A stretch of DNA of 64,000 nt from Acidobacteriaceae bacterium (lineage in GTDB: Bacteria; Acidobacteriota; Terriglobia; Terriglobales; Acidobacteriaceae), in contig CAHJWL010000002.1 of the NCBI GenBank assembly GCA_903642235.1, forward strand, positions 186,001-250,000. Direction: 5' to 3'. Both the position numbers and the translations under genes were made by a program. The notes beneath the pieces were generated by a model, which searched no databases, was not told where the DNA came from, and saw nothing but the letters and a program-made list of their open reading frames with translations. Positions 8,731-18,998 of the stretch are shown one piece after another (the stretch's first letter is position 1; every line of letters begins with the position of its first letter).

Positions 8731-9987
8731 ATGCGCTTTGAATTCTTCCTCGCGTTCCGCTATCTGCGGGCGAAACGGCGGCAGGCGGTAGTCGGCATCG
8801 TCACGTTCATCTCTGTTCTGGGCGTAGCGGCTGGTGTCGCATCGCTCATCATCGCACTGGCCATCACCAATGGCATGCGCCGGGATCTGCAGGAGCGGCT
8901 GATCGGCTCAACCTCGCATGTCTCGCTGATGCGTGTCGCGGCCGATGGCATCCGTGACTGGCGGCCCTTGCTGACCAGGCTGAGGCGCGTCCCGCATGTG
9001 ACGGCCGCTGCTCCAGGCCTGTATGGACAGGTCCTGCTCTCGCGCAATGCCCGGAGTGGAGGAGCGCTTGTGGAAGGCATTCTTCCCGCGGATCAGATGC
9101 AGGTCGGCGACCTGCTGCAATCAATCAAACAGGGCAGCGCCGCGGAGCTTGCACCCTCTCACGACACCGCGCTCCTTGCCGCAGGCGTGGCAGCAGCGCC
9201 CCCTCTCGTCATCGGCAGTGAACTCGCAGCCGACGTTGGCGCGAGAGTTGGCGATACAGTTCTGGTCACCAGTCCACAGGGCGAGCTGACACCCTTCGGA
9301 CTCATCCCGCGGTATCAGCGCTTTCGCGTGGTTGGAGTCTTTACCTCAGGCTTCTTCCAGTACGACCAGGCCTACGCCTTCACCCGCCTCTCCGACGCCC
9401 AGCGACTCTTCTCCGAGCCGGACCTGATCTCGGTCATCTCCTTCAAAGTCGACGATCTCTACCGCGCGAAAGAGATCGGCGACGCGATCGCCCAGGCGGC
9501 CGGGCCCGGCTTTCAAACAACAAACTGGATGGAGCAGAACCGTGAGCTGTTTCGCGCGCTGAAGCTGGAGCAGGTTGTAACCTTCATCGTATTAGCCCTG
9601 ATCGTCTGCGTTGCCGCGCTCAACATCCTCATCGCTCTGACCATGGTTGTGATGGAAAAGACGCGCGACATCGCTGTGCTGATGGGCTTCGGCGTCACAG
9701 GTGCGCAGATTCGCCGCATCTTCCTTTTGCAGGGCTTCCTTATCTCCGCCGTCGGAACCGTCCTCGGCCTGTGTCTCGGGTATGGCCTGAGCTGGGCCGG
9801 CGCCCACTACCGCTTTATCCATCTGGACGCATCCGTCTACTCGATCGACTACCTTCCGTTTGCCCTTCGAGTGCGGGATGGCCTTCTCGTCTCCCTTGTA
9901 AGTCTGGGCGTCAGCCTGCTCGCCACTCTCTACCCGTCGGCATCGGCAGCCTCCGTCCTGCCCGCGGAGGCGCTGCGCTATGAATGA
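8731..9987 (+). CDS. ABC transporter permease, LolC/LolE family
   Basis: 418-residue inner-membrane subunit of the lipoprotein-releasing Lol ABC system or a close relative. It begins with the family's FEFFLAFRYLRAKR and a first transmembrane helix at about residues 22-45. A large periplasmic domain of some 220 residues follows, then three transmembrane helices of the FtsX type between about 275 and 405. VVMEKTRDIAVLMGFG is the usual coupling segment. It overlaps the ATPase gene by 8 bases. Only one permease gene is present, so the complex would be a homodimer (LolF-like), unlike the LolC/LolE pair of E. coli. Confidence 0.88.
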   Translation: MRFEFFLAFRYLRAKRRQAVVGIVTFISVLGVAAGVASLIIALAITNGMRRDLQERLIGSTSHVSLMRVAADGIRDWRPLLTRLRRVPHVTAAAPGLYGQVLLSRNARSGGALVEGILPADQMQVGDLLQSIKQGSAAELAPSHDTALLAAGVAAAPPLVIGSELAADVGARVGDTVLVTSPQGELTPFGLIPRYQRFRVVGVFTSGFFQYDQAYAFTRLSDAQRLFSEPDLISVISFKVDDLYRAKEIGDAIAQAAGPGFQTTNWMEQNRELFRALKLEQVVTFIVLALIVCVAALNILIALTMVVMEKTRDIAVLMGFGVTGAQIRRIFLLQGFLISAVGTVLGLCLGYGLSWAGAHYRFIHLDASVYSIDYLPFALRVRDGLLVSLVSLGVSLLATLYPSASAASVLPAEALRYE

Positions 9988-10690
9988 CGACAGAAGGAGC
10001 GGAACGGCCATCCTCCGCGCCGACCGGTTGTGCAAGCAGTACGCCTCCGTGACACGGGGCGACGCCGGTGAGCTTCAGCTCTTTCGTGATCTCACCTTCG
10101 ATCTCCAGCCGGGCGAGTTCGTCTCCATCATCGGTGAAAGCGGCGCCGGCAAGAGCTCGCTGCTGCATCTGCTCGCTGCGCTCGATCGGCCGACCGCAGG
10201 GGAAGTTTGGTACGGCGAACAAAGACTCAGCCGGATGTCAACAGCGGAGGCGGCCCGCTTTCGGAACCGCAGCATCGGCTACGTCTGGCAGCTGCACTAT
10301 CTTCTGCCGGAGTTCACCGCACTTGAAAACATCGCACTCCCTTTGATGGCCGGTGGCCTCGGCCGTCGGCCAGCTCTCGCGAGAGCAGCACACTGGCTCG
10401 CGGAGGTCGGCCTTTCTCATCGCGTCCATCACCGCTCGGGAGAGCTGAGTGGCGGAGAGCAGCAGCGCATCAGCCTGGCCCGCGCCTTGGTCACAGAACC
10501 TCGAATCCTGCTGGCCGACGAACCGACGGGCGATCTGGACGAGGAAACGGCCGAGGCTATCTTCAGTCTCATCCAGCGTCTGCACGCGTCAAACAGCATA
10601 TCCAGCGTCATGGTGACCCATAACCGGACCTTTGCCCGGCGCTGCGATCGCATGCTGCTGCTGCACAAGGGCCAGCTTCAATCCGTGTAA
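9980..10690 (+). CDS. lolD: ABC transporter ATP-binding protein, LolD-like
   Basis: 236-residue ATPase that powers the adjacent LolC/E-type permease. It has Walker A GESGAGKSS near residue 49, the Q-loop VWQLHYLLPEFTALENI, the signature LSGGEQQRISLARAL and Walker B ILLADEPTGDLDE, followed by an H-loop in MVTHN. The order and spacing match the LolD/MacB-type ATPase group. Its ATG overlaps the end of the permease gene, which implies translational coupling. Release of lipoproteins from the inner membrane is the likely role; a MacB-like export function is the main alternative. Confidence 0.9.
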   Translation: MNDDRRSGTAILRADRLCKQYASVTRGDAGELQLFRDLTFDLQPGEFVSIIGESGAGKSSLLHLLAALDRPTAGEVWYGEQRLSRMSTAEAARFRNRSIGYVWQLHYLLPEFTALENIALPLMAGGLGRRPALARAAHWLAEVGLSHRVHHRSGELSGGEQQRISLARALVTEPRILLADEPTGDLDEETAEAIFSLIQRLHASNSISSVMVTHNRTFARRCDRMLLLHKGQLQSV

Positions 10691-10988
10691 CACGCCGCCC
10701 AGCATCAGGTACCTCTGCATGCTGCAGACACATGCAAGTACCAAGGAGTGCACCGTTGGTACCATTGCGGGTCACTTTTGCACACCATACAAGTGTGCTT
10801 TGCGGTACGGTGGCGATAGATTCGCCGTTATTTCACCGATCTGTGCAGAGGTCTACACTTGGAGATGCAGGATGGCTGTTCCACCGGGCAGCCTGGGTGC
10901 CCCGGTCTGAAGCAAAGCGGGGTGTTGCAGCATCAGTAGAGGTTGGACCGGCTTTACCGGCCGGGCCAAGGGCTGAGAAGGGGAAAAC
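10691..10988 (+). promoter_or_regulatory. 298-bp leader/promoter region of clpC with two inverted repeats
   Basis: No gene is seen here. An imperfect inverted repeat surrounds TGCATG (10716-10721) and CATGCA (10731-10736), flanked by GGTAC and GTACC. A second repeat is GCACAC (10780-10785) with GTGTGC (10793-10798). Neither has a T-run, so they are more likely operators or leader hairpins than terminators. No CIRCE or CtsR-box sequence was recognised, and no convincing sigma-70 promoter. The 3' end carries the clpC ribosome binding site AAGGGG. Confidence 0.35.
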
Positions 10989-13463
10989 ATGTTCGAACGC
11001 TATACGGAAAAGGCGCGGCGAGTCATCTTCTTTGCGCGCTATGAGGCGAGTCAGTTCGGCTCACCCTATATCGAGACGGAGCACCTGCTGCTCGGTCTGC
11101 TGCGTGAGGACAAGGCACTAACGAATCGATTCTTGCGGTCGCATACGTCTGTAGAGTCCATTCGCAAGCAGATTGAACAGCACACCACCATTCGCGAGAA
11201 AGTGTCGACTTCGGTTGATCTGCCGCTCTCAAACGAGTGCAAGCGGGTTCTTGCGTATGCCGCGGAAGAGGCCGAGCGCCTCAGCCACAAGCATATCGGC
11301 ACGGAGCATCTGCTGCTCGGACTTCTGCGCGAAGAGAAGTGCTTTGCGGCCGAGATCCTGACGGAACGCGGCCTGCGCCTGCCAACCATTCGCGAAGAAC
11401 TGCAGCGCACCACCCAGGAAAAGACCCCCGCGCAAGGCAAGCAGGCAGGAAGCGGCGGCCGGCAGGAGCAGAGTATGCTCGCCGAGTTCAGCCGTGATCT
11501 GACGCAGTCAGCGATGGACCAGCAGCTTGATCCTCTGGTTGGACGAGATACAGAGGTCGACCGCGTCATCCAGATCCTCTGCCGCCGGACCAAGAACAAT
11601 CCAGTGCTCATTGGCGAGCCCGGTGTCGGTAAAACGGCTATCGTGGAAGGTCTGGCGCAGAAGATCGCTGACGGCGAAGTGCCTAGTTTCCTCGCGGACA
11701 AAAAGGTTCTTGCGCTCGATCTTTCCCTCATCGTTGCGGGAACAAAGTACCGCGGCCAGTTCGAAGAACGGCTGAAGACCATCATGAAGGAGTTGATGGA
11801 GAATCAGAACTCAATCGTCTTCATCGATGAGTTGCATACCCTGGTTGGTGCTGGCTCGGCGGAAGGATCGCTCGACGCGGCGAACATCTTGAAGCCGGCT
11901 CTCAGCCGCGGTGAAATTCAGTGCATCGGTGCTACAACGCCGGCGGAATACCGCAAGTCGATCGAGAAGGATCGCTCGCTTGAGCGGCGCTTCCAGGCCG
12001 TCAAGGTTCCGCCGCCGAACGAAGAAGATGCCATCAAGATCATCATGGGTATCAAGGAGAAGTACGAGAAGTTCCACGCCGTCAGCTACACCGATGACGC
12101 AATCTCGTTCTCCGTCTCGCACTCCAGCCGCTACATTCCGGACCGTTTTCTGCCGGACAAGGCCATCGATCTGATCGACGAAGCCGGCGCACGCGTCAAG
12201 CTGCGCCAGACCTCTCTTCCAGAGGAGCTGACCGAGGTACAAAAGCGAATTAAGTTCATCGTGCACCGGATGGAAAATGCCATTGCGAACCACGAGTTCG
12301 AAAAGGCGCGCTTTTATTCAGACGAGGAGCGGAAAGAGCGTGAAAACCTTCGCCTTCTTCGCGACAAGTACCACCTCGACGACTCCTCCGCAGGGATCGT
12401 CACGCGTGAAGACATCGAAGATGTCGTAAGCCGCTGGACCGGCGTGCCGATCACGTCACTGAAGGAAGAGGAGACGCAGCGTCTGCTCCGAGTCGAAGAA
12501 GAGCTGCACAAGCGCGTCATCTCGCAGGAGAAGGCGATCTCGGCGCTCGCGCGTGCCATCCGCCGCTCGCGAGCCGGCCTCAAAAATCCGGCTCGTCCTA
12601 TTGGAAGTTTTCTCTTCCTCGGGCCGACGGGCGTCGGCAAGACGGAGATGGCGCGCACTCTGGCGCAGTTCCTGTTCGGCAGTGAAAAGTCGCTCATCCG
12701 CTTCGACATGTCGGAGTTCATGGAGAAGCACTCGGTGTCGAAGCTCATCGGCTCGCCTCCAGGCTACGTCGGCTACGAGGAAGGCGGTCAGCTCACGGAG
12801 CGCGTCAAGCGCAGCCCGTACTCCGTTGTGCTGCTCGACGAGATTGAAAAGGCTCACCCGGATGTATTCAACCTTCTCTTGCAGGTCTTCGAGGACGGTC
12901 AACTGACGGACGGGCTGGGAAACACAGTCGACTTCAAGAACACGATCCTGATCATGACCTCGAACATCGGTGCAAAACACCTGATGAAACGCGAGGGTCT
13001 CGGCTTTCAGTCGCGTGTTGAAGACGTCGTTCTCGACAAGATTGAGGAAATGGTTAAAGGTGAGGTCAAGCGGACCTTCAACCCGGAGTTCCTGAATCGG
13101 CTGGACGAGATCATCATCTTCACGGCTCTCAGCGACTCTGACCTCATGCAGATCCTTGAATTGCTGGTGCAGCAGCTGAATACAAATCTGGTGCACAAGG
13201 CAATCACTCTCAGCGTCAATGACGACGCCAAGAAGTGGATCCTTGAGAAGACACTGGTGGATAGAAGTTATGGGGCTCGGCCGCTTCGCCGCGCTCTGCA
13301 GCGCTATGTCGAAGATCCCCTCTCTGAAGCTCTGATCGCGGGTGCCATCAGCCAGCGGCCAGCGTTCCTGGAGGTCTACCTCGACAACAATCAGCTCTTC
13401 TACCGGCCGATCTCATCAGACGGGACCGAGCGGGTTGGCGGTCTGGCACTCTCTCTCGCGTAA
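10989..13463 (+). CDS. clpC: ATP-dependent Clp protease ATP-binding subunit ClpC
   Basis: 824-residue Hsp100 unfoldase that feeds substrates to ClpP. Two N-domain repeats occupy about residues 1-145 (both with [11 protein letters not shown]). The first AAA+ module has Walker A GEPGVGKT at about 209. The UVR-containing middle region lies at about 417-455, and the second AAA+ module has Walker A GPTGVGKT at about 545. The short middle domain distinguishes ClpC from ClpB and the two N-repeats separate it from ClpA. The ATG is preceded by AAGGGG. It forms a single-gene unit with a terminator directly behind it; clpP and clpX follow about 3.5 kb downstream. Confidence 0.96.
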   Translation: MFERYTEKARRVIFFARYEASQFGSPYIETEHLLLGLLREDKALTNRFLRSHTSVESIRKQIEQHTTIREKVSTSVDLPLSNECKRVLAYAAEEAERLSHKHIGTEHLLLGLLREEKCFAAEILTERGLRLPTIREELQRTTQEKTPAQGKQAGSGGRQEQSMLAEFSRDLTQSAMDQQLDPLVGRDTEVDRVIQILCRRTKNNPVLIGEPGVGKTAIVEGLAQKIADGEVPSFLADKKVLALDLSLIVAGTKYRGQFEERLKTIMKELMENQNSIVFIDELHTLVGAGSAEGSLDAANILKPALSRGEIQCIGATTPAEYRKSIEKDRSLERRFQAVKVPPPNEEDAIKIIMGIKEKYEKFHAVSYTDDAISFSVSHSSRYIPDRFLPDKAIDLIDEAGARVKLRQTSLPEELTEVQKRIKFIVHRMENAIANHEFEKARFYSDEERKERENLRLLRDKYHLDDSSAGIVTREDIEDVVSRWTGVPITSLKEEETQRLLRVEEELHKRVISQEKAISALARAIRRSRAGLKNPARPIGSFLFLGPTGVGKTEMARTLAQFLFGSEKSLIRFDMSEFMEKHSVSKLIGSPPGYVGYEEGGQLTERVKRSPYSVVLLDEIEKAHPDVFNLLLQVFEDGQLTDGLGNTVDFKNTILIMTSNIGAKHLMKREGLGFQSRVEDVVLDKIEEMVKGEVKRTFNPEFLNRLDEIIIFTALSDSDLMQILELLVQQLNTNLVHKAITLSVNDDAKKWILEKTLVDRSYGARPLRRALQRYVEDPLSEALIAGAISQRPAFLEVYLDNNQLFYRPISSDGTERVGGLALSLA

Positions 13464-13472
13464 ACGCAAGCG

Positions 13473-13505
13473 GAGCCTCGGCACTCTTCCCGCCGGGGCT
13501 CTTTT
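13473..13505 (+). terminator. Rho-independent terminator after clpC
   Basis: A 10-bp stem pairs GAGCCTCGGC (13473-13482) with GCCGGGGCTC (13492-13501), one G-U pair, followed by TTTTG. It begins 9 bases after the clpC stop. Confidence 0.82.
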
Positions 13506-13532
13506 GCTTTCTCTACCGAAACTCATCCGGTC

Positions 13533-13829
13533 TCACACCAGGGACTTCGCCTGCCTCAGGGCTGAGTTCGCCAGATCTCCAACGACATCGACCGCATCTT
13601 CGACCTGTACGCGGGTGCGTGCCAAAGCCGCCTGTGCCTCGTCACTCAGGCGCTCCGCCTGTGCCTTGAGGTACTCTCTCGCATCTTCCAGGTAGTCTCC
13701 GGCGTCTCCGATGCCGTTCTTCAGCCGTCGCCTGGTCTTCATCCCTGTTTGTGGGGCGTAGAGCAGCGCAACAGACGCTCCTGCGGCCACGCCGATCGCA
13801 AATGTAAACCAATATCCCTTCGAGTTCAT
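13533..13829 (-). CDS. YtxH-domain small membrane protein
   Basis: 98 residues. The N-terminus KGYWFTFAIGVAAGASVALLYAPQTG is the hallmark of the YtxH family: one transmembrane helix with a glycine-rich face ending in the APxTG turn. An amphipathic, coiled-coil-prone cytoplasmic tail follows, rich in Ala, Glu and Arg. These proteins are general-stress associated in other bacteria; the molecular role is unknown. Convergent with clpC and divergent from the aldose-epimerase-like gene. Confidence 0.85.
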   Translation of the reverse strand: MNSKGYWFTFAIGVAAGASVALLYAPQTGMKTRRRLKNGIGDAGDYLEDAREYLKAQAERLSDEAQAALARTRVQVEDAVDVVGDLANSALRQAKSLV

Positions 13830-13974
13830 TCCGTTCCCTCATGCCAGAAGCTTTGACAAATTCTGTGATTCTCTCGCCTGCAACGAGGTTGGATTCCAAA
13901 GATGGTGCTCCGTTTCCCCTCTCGACAGAGGCAGTCATCTGAGCGCGTAGAATTCCCAGACCGGATGGTGAGCC

Positions 13975-15294
13975 ATGGAAGATCCTCGACTAAGCCGCAT
14001 GTACGCGAAGCTGCTGACTGGCGATATCAAAAAACGGCAGCAGCAGACCTGGAGATGGACAGGCGAGAACCGGACGGCTGTGATGGCCTTCCTCACGGCA
14101 ACGGCTCTGATCATCTTCATCATCGGCTATGTGGCCCATCTCCATGGCAGATTTCGCAAGCTCAAAACGGAGCTGTCCATGAGGACGCCGCAGGTAGAGC
14201 TCCCGCCCATGCCCGGCGGCCAGGAGGCCGTCGTCATGCAGCGGACACTGCTTGCTGAAGGCAGCACCCCCGAGTTCCTCTCCGCCACGCTTCTGCCCGG
14301 TCGTGGACTGAACGTCTTTCAGATCATGCTGTCGCTTCCCGGCCGCGGCGCCGTCCCTTTGCTCTCATCTCCGTCGCTTGACGATGCCGTAAAGCTCATG
14401 TCAGGAACGCAGGCGGATGCTCATGGCGCGGAGAGCCTTCGTCTCGGGTCGCCAATTGAGGCTCCATGGGCCGGATTCATCCCGAGTACACGGGACGACT
14501 CGCCCACAGAGGTCCTCACCAATTGGAGAGGTCGATCCCTGACCCTTCCCGCGACCGGCCTGCTCGGCAGTACACCAGTCAGCCAGGGCGGGTCCCTTCT
14601 GAAGATGGAGGCGGACTCCGTAAAGCACAACATCATGCCGAATGGTGGGACGGTGCAAGGCAGCTTCGTAGCCAGCGACTTCGGCGGCCGATGGCCATCC
14701 CACACCAGCGTTTCGATCACTGCTCTGCTGAGCAGCCGGGCATTTGAGCTCAAACTTGTCGCGCGCAACGAGGGCAGTGAGCCGGTTCCCTTTGGCCTCG
14801 GCTGGCGGCCCCAGATCCTGCTGCCCAGCGGAGCGCGAACCGGAGTCCGTCTGCGTCTGCCCGCGGAGGCCCATGAAGAGATGATGAACGGCCGCGCGAC
14901 CGGACGTTTGACCGCCGTTGCTGGAACACCGCTCGACTTTACGGATCGTGCAGGAAAGGTTCTGCGCGAGATTGAACTCGAAGATACCTTTGCTAATCTT
15001 CGCTCCGGCTTTCTCGATAACGGGCCGGTGATGGAGATTCGCGACACACGCAGCGGCGTAGGGATCCGCATGACAGCCATGTCCCCGCAGATCCGAGCCA
15101 TCCATCTGCACACGTCACCCACGGAGAACAGGATCGTTGTCGGTTTTCAGACAAACTATGACGATCCCTTCAGCCGCGCCTGGACCTCGGATGACTCTGC
15201 CGGCATCAACGTTCTGCAACCTGGCCAGACCTTGCAGTGGAGACTTCGCATGGAGGTGTTTGCACTCCCAGACAACGGTCAGCCGCCCCTCTAA
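13975..15294 (+). CDS. Membrane-anchored galactose-mutarotase-like (aldose 1-epimerase fold) protein
   Basis: 439 residues. A short cytoplasmic N-terminus is followed by one transmembrane helix at about residues 38-58. A stretch of some 45 residues then leads to a large beta-sandwich domain. That domain has features of aldose 1-epimerases: WPSHTSVSITALLSSRAFELKLVARNEG as the central strands, then PFGLGWRPQILLPSG, and VVGFQTNYDDPFSRAW at the C-terminus where the family places its glutamate. The glutamate of the usual E-x-x-T motif is not evident (VGFQTN), so catalysis is doubtful. It may bind a sugar or glycan in the periplasm. It is followed by trigger factor in the same direction. Confidence 0.6.
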   Translation: MEDPRLSRMYAKLLTGDIKKRQQQTWRWTGENRTAVMAFLTATALIIFIIGYVAHLHGRFRKLKTELSMRTPQVELPPMPGGQEAVVMQRTLLAEGSTPEFLSATLLPGRGLNVFQIMLSLPGRGAVPLLSSPSLDDAVKLMSGTQADAHGAESLRLGSPIEAPWAGFIPSTRDDSPTEVLTNWRGRSLTLPATGLLGSTPVSQGGSLLKMEADSVKHNIMPNGGTVQGSFVASDFGGRWPSHTSVSITALLSSRAFELKLVARNEGSEPVPFGLGWRPQILLPSGARTGVRLRLPAEAHEEMMNGRATGRLTAVAGTPLDFTDRAGKVLREIELEDTFANLRSGFLDNGPVMEIRDTRSGVGIRMTAMSPQIRAIHLHTSPTENRIVVGFQTNYDDPFSRAWTSDDSAGINVLQPGQTLQWRLRMEVFALPDNGQPPL

Positions 15295-15409
15295 ACAGAT
15301 CAAATCCGCCGGCAGTTTGACCCCCCCGGTGAAAGACTCGTAGAGTGAGAGCAGGGGTTTGGCGACCACGCGCGACGTTGCGAAGGCGCACTTCTCTTCC
15401 CCGGAAGGC

Positions 15410-16837
15410 ATGATTTTGACTGTGAATGAGACGACCGAACTGACTGCGCCGACAGAGGCTTTAGCAGACGAGCACGCAGCAGCGCACCAGGGCGAGCACG
15501 CCCACACCCATGACCACGTCCATAACGCTTCCCCTGCCATGAATCCTGCGCTCACGAAGGAGATCAGTGTTGAGGCGGATGCAGACGAGGTCACGAGGAG
15601 CTTTCGCAAGGTGATCAAGCGCTATCAGACCCAGGCGCGCATACCCGGGTTTCGCGCAGGAAAGGTTCCTGAAAGTCTGATCCGCTCCAAGTTCAACAAG
15701 GAGCTGCGGCAGGAGGTGCTCGAGAGTCTGGTGACGAATCGGTTTCGGCAGGCACTCGAGCAGCAGAATCTTCAGCCGATCTCTGAGCCTCAACTGACAA
15801 ATCTGCTGCTGCAGGATGGGCAGCCACTGCGTTTCACGGCAACCTTCGAAGTGCGGCCGGAGTTTGAGATCAGTGGCTATGAGGATCTCACCGTAAAGCG
15901 ACCCGACGTCGAGCTGACGGACGCAGAGTACAAAGCCGAACTCGACCGCGTCCTCGATGGCTTCTCCACTGTTGAGACAGTGGAAGAGGACAGGCCGCTT
16001 GTGGAGGGCGACTGGGCCGAGATCGAGTTCAAAGGGGATGTAAAAGCGCTGGCGGAAACGGTGGGCGAAGACGGTGCGCAGAGTGCCGAGCCTATGGAAC
16101 CGATCGTCGGCCAGGATGTTCTGGTCGAGGTAGGTGGAGCGAACACCTTGCCCGCCTTCAACGACGCTCTTAAGGGAGCAAAGCCCGGGCAGGAGCTTGG
16201 CTTTGAGGTTGATTACCCGAAGGAATTCGGCGAGCCCCGGCTTGCCGGTCAGACCGTCGCCTATGCGGTCACGGTAAAGGCGATTAAGCGCAAGTCTCTT
16301 CCGGAGCGGGACGCAGATCTGGCGAAACAGCTCGGCTCCTACGAAAGTTTTGAGGATTTCGAAGGGAAGCTTCGCGAGATGGCGTCGCAGCGTAAGAAGG
16401 AAGCGCTTCAGGGCCGGGCCAAGGACGAGATGCTGGAGCAGCTCATCGCCCGCTTCGAGTTCCCTGTTCCGGAGGCCTTCGTGCAGCAGCAGATCGAGGC
16501 CAGGCTGGACCGCGGTCTACGTGCGCTCGCACAGCAGGGAATGCAGGCCGACGAGATGCGCAAACTCGACTTTGCCCGCTTGCGCGACGCGCAGCGCGAT
16601 CAGGCCATCAACGAGGTGAAAGCCTCGATGATCCTCGATAAGCTGGCTGAAAAGGAGCAGGTCGAGATCAGCGATGCCGACTTTGATCGCGAACTGCTGC
16701 TGCTCTCCATTCAATCCCGTGAACCGCTCGAGACACTTCGCGATCGTCTGTCGAAGGATGGCAGTCTGGAGCGCATTCGCGAGCAGATGCGCCGGGAACG
16801 AACCGGATCGATCGTGTTCGAGAAGCTGGCGTCCTAG
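15410..16837 (+). CDS. tig: Trigger factor with a histidine-rich N-terminal extension
   Basis: Ribosome-bound peptidyl-prolyl isomerase chaperone. From the ATG at 15410 it is 475 residues. Residues about 21-38 form a His-rich stretch (nine His within about 20 residues), ahead of the normal N-domain, which carries the ribosome-docking GFRAGKVP motif. The PPIase domain lies at roughly 185-275 and the C-terminal chaperone arms after it. An in-frame TTG at 15359 could extend it by 17 residues. GGAAGG lies close to the chosen ATG. It leads the tig-clpP-clpX-lon order known from many bacteria, coupling folding of new chains to proteolysis. Confidence 0.93.
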   Translation: MILTVNETTELTAPTEALADEHAAAHQGEHAHTHDHVHNASPAMNPALTKEISVEADADEVTRSFRKVIKRYQTQARIPGFRAGKVPESLIRSKFNKELRQEVLESLVTNRFRQALEQQNLQPISEPQLTNLLLQDGQPLRFTATFEVRPEFEISGYEDLTVKRPDVELTDAEYKAELDRVLDGFSTVETVEEDRPLVEGDWAEIEFKGDVKALAETVGEDGAQSAEPMEPIVGQDVLVEVGGANTLPAFNDALKGAKPGQELGFEVDYPKEFGEPRLAGQTVAYAVTVKAIKRKSLPERDADLAKQLGSYESFEDFEGKLREMASQRKKEALQGRAKDEMLEQLIARFEFPVPEAFVQQQIEARLDRGLRALAQQGMQADEMRKLDFARLRDAQRDQAINEVKASMILDKLAEKEQVEISDADFDRELLLLSIQSREPLETLRDRLSKDGSLERIREQMRRERTGSIVFEKLAS

Positions 16838-16907
16838 TCCTGGTCGCAGTTCGTAAACCCAGTCAACAACGTAGAACACAGCGCATGCTGAGAAGGAAGT
16901 GAGACCC

Positions 16908-17504
16908 ATGGGACTTGTACCGATGGTCATTGAGCAGACGAGCCGGGGCGAACGCGCCTACGACATCTACAGCCGTCTGCTTCGGGATAACATTATCTTT
17001 CTTGGAACGCCGATCGATGACAACATCGCCAACGTCATCATCGCGCAGCTGCTTTTCCTGAGCGGTGAGGACCCCGAGAAGGACATTCAGCTCTACATCA
17101 ATTCGCCAGGCGGATCGATCACAGCCGGAATGGCAATCTACGACACGATGCAGTACATCAAGAATGATGTGCAGACCCTCTGTATCGGTCAGGCTGCCAG
17201 TATGGGGGCCTTCCTTCTTATGGCCGGCAAAAAGGGAAAGCGCTTTGCTCTTCCAAATGCCCGTATCCTGATCCATCAGCCGCTGATTATGGGCGGCGGC
17301 ATCAGCGGACAGGCGACCGAAATCGACATCCATGCTCGCGAGATTCTTCGCATCCGGGAGCTGATGAACAAGATCATGGCAAACCACACCGCGCAGTCGC
17401 TCGAGCAGATTGAGCGGGATACGGACCGCGACTTCATTATGACGGCCCTGCAAGCCAAGGAGTATGGATTGATCGACGACATCATCGATCGTCCACGCGT
17501 TTAG
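16908..17504 (+). CDS. clpP: ATP-dependent Clp protease proteolytic subunit ClpP
   Basis: 198-residue serine protease that forms the tetradecameric chamber used by ClpX and ClpC. The catalytic serine is in GQAASMGAF (Ser98) and the histidine in ILIHQPL (His123). The acidic residue lies in the DTDRDF segment near 171-175. The start is taken as ATG 16908, after AAGGAAG; a GTG at 16899 in frame would add three residues. [10 protein letters not shown] is the normal short propeptide-like N-terminus. A terminator follows, so clpX is transcribed at least partly from its own promoter. Confidence 0.96.
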   Translation: MGLVPMVIEQTSRGERAYDIYSRLLRDNIIFLGTPIDDNIANVIIAQLLFLSGEDPEKDIQLYINSPGGSITAGMAIYDTMQYIKNDVQTLCIGQAASMGAFLLMAGKKGKRFALPNARILIHQPLIMGGGISGQATEIDIHAREILRIRELMNKIMANHTAQSLEQIERDTDRDFIMTALQAKEYGLIDDIIDRPRV

Positions 17505-17519
17505 CGAATCGTCAGCCGC

Positions 17520-17558
17520 AGAGCCAGGGTCTAGGAAATGGGCCTTGGCTCTTGTTCA
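17520..17558 (+). terminator. Terminator after clpP
   Basis: AGAGCCAGGG (17520-17529) pairs with CCTTGGCTCT (17543-17552) over 10 bp with one G-U, and TGTTCATT follows. The T-run is weak, so some read-through into clpX is possible. Confidence 0.6.
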
Positions 17559-17661
17559 TTGCGGCGCCTTTGGTACTCCGCCTCGAGTCTCTACGCAGGT
17601 CTTCGGGGTGTAAACTGAGTGTCGCAACCGAGTTTGGGTTGTCCGGAGTACAGTCATCGCC

Positions 17662-18948
17662 ATGAAGACATCCCGCGGTACCGACGATTCCCTTCGATGT
17701 TCGTTCTGCCACAAGTCTCAGGAGTCGGTCGCGAAGCTGATCTCGTCTCCCTCTGACTATCCACGCGCGTACATCTGTGATGAATGCGTCGCGGTTTGCA
17801 ACTCGATCCTTGAAGACGATCGCACCGAAGCTCAGCCAGGTACCGCGCCCGCTCATCTGCCAAAACCGCAGGAGGTCAAGGCCTTTCTCGATGAGTACGT
17901 GATTGGCCAGGAGCAGACCAAGAAGAAGCTCGCAGTAGCGGTCTATAACCACTACAAGCGCATTCAGATGAACAAGACACGCGGCAATGATGTCGAACTG
18001 GCAAAGTCGAACATCCTCCTTGTCGGCCCGACTGGTTCAGGAAAGACCCTCCTCGCGCACACTTTGGCGAAGATGCTTGATGTTCCCTTTGCAATCGTTG
18101 ACGCTACAACGCTGACCGAGGCAGGATACGTCGGCGAGGATGTGGAGAACATCATCCTCAAGCTGCTCCAGGCCGCTGATGGCGACGTCAGCCGGGCACA
18201 AAGCGGCATCATCTACATCGATGAAATCGACAAGATCGGCCGAAAGGACGAAAACCCGTCGATCACTCGCGACGTCTCGGGCGAGGGAGTACAGCAGGCG
18301 CTGCTCAAGATCCTGGAGGGTACGGTCGCGAATGTCCCACCGCAAGGTGGCCGCAAGCACCCCCATCAGGAGTTCACGGCCGTGGATACCACCAACATCC
18401 TATTTATCTGCGGAGGCGCCTTCGTTGGTCTTGAGAAGGTGATCGGCCGGCGTGTCGGAAAGAAGGCTCTCGGCTTCAAGGCTGTAGGTGAGATCGAGGC
18501 GAAGGATGGAGATGTCACGCCGATCCGCGCACAGCGCGACTCGGAGTTGCTGCGTCAGGCACAGCCCCAGGATCTCCTCAAGTACGGCTTGATTCCTGAG
18601 TTCGTCGGACGTCTGCCCGTGATGGGCGTGTTGGACGAGCTGGACGAAGCCGCACTCATCGACATCCTGACCAAGCCTCGGAACGCCATTCTTAAGCAGT
18701 ACAGCAAGCTCTTCGAGTTTGAGGGCGTGAAGGTGACATTCACCGAGGATGCCGCACGGGAGATCGCGCGGGAAGCTCTGGACCGCAAGGTCGGTGCCCG
18801 CGGTCTGCGTATGATTCTCGAGGAACTCATGCTCGACCTGATGTACTACGTTCCAGGCAACAAGAAGGTTAAGGATCTCTCCATCTCTGCAGAGATGGTC
18901 CAAAAGCGCTCCCTGACGCTGCACACACTGCTCGAGAAGGCAGGATAG
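17662..18948 (+). CDS. clpX: ATP-dependent Clp protease ATP-binding subunit ClpX
   Basis: 428-residue AAA+ unfoldase. The N-terminal zinc-binding domain has Cys13, Cys16, Cys39 and Cys42. Walker A GPTGSGKT starts at about residue 122, and Walker B lies in [10 protein letters not shown]. The ClpP-contacting IGF-type loop is in the region around 270. The length matches the family. It sits 157 bases behind clpP with a terminator between, and ahead of lon. Confidence 0.97.
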   Translation: MKTSRGTDDSLRCSFCHKSQESVAKLISSPSDYPRAYICDECVAVCNSILEDDRTEAQPGTAPAHLPKPQEVKAFLDEYVIGQEQTKKKLAVAVYNHYKRIQMNKTRGNDVELAKSNILLVGPTGSGKTLLAHTLAKMLDVPFAIVDATTLTEAGYVGEDVENIILKLLQAADGDVSRAQSGIIYIDEIDKIGRKDENPSITRDVSGEGVQQALLKILEGTVANVPPQGGRKHPHQEFTAVDTTNILFICGGAFVGLEKVIGRRVGKKALGFKAVGEIEAKDGDVTPIRAQRDSELLRQAQPQDLLKYGLIPEFVGRLPVMGVLDELDEAALIDILTKPRNAILKQYSKLFEFEGVKVTFTEDAAREIAREALDRKVGARGLRMILEELMLDLMYYVPGNKKVKDLSISAEMVQKRSLTLHTLLEKAG

Positions 18949-18971
18949 AGTCTCCAGGTCTGCGCTTTTCT

Positions 18972-18998
18972 GACGCTCCGCAGCCTTGCGGAGCGTCT
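18972..18998 (+). terminator. Hairpin after clpX, probable terminator
   Basis: A perfect 10-bp stem GACGCTCCGC (18972-18981) with GCGGAGCGTC (18988-18997) surrounds a 6-base loop, 24 bases after the clpX stop. The downstream sequence is only modestly T-rich (TCTGCATCTT), so termination may be partial. Confidence 0.55.
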
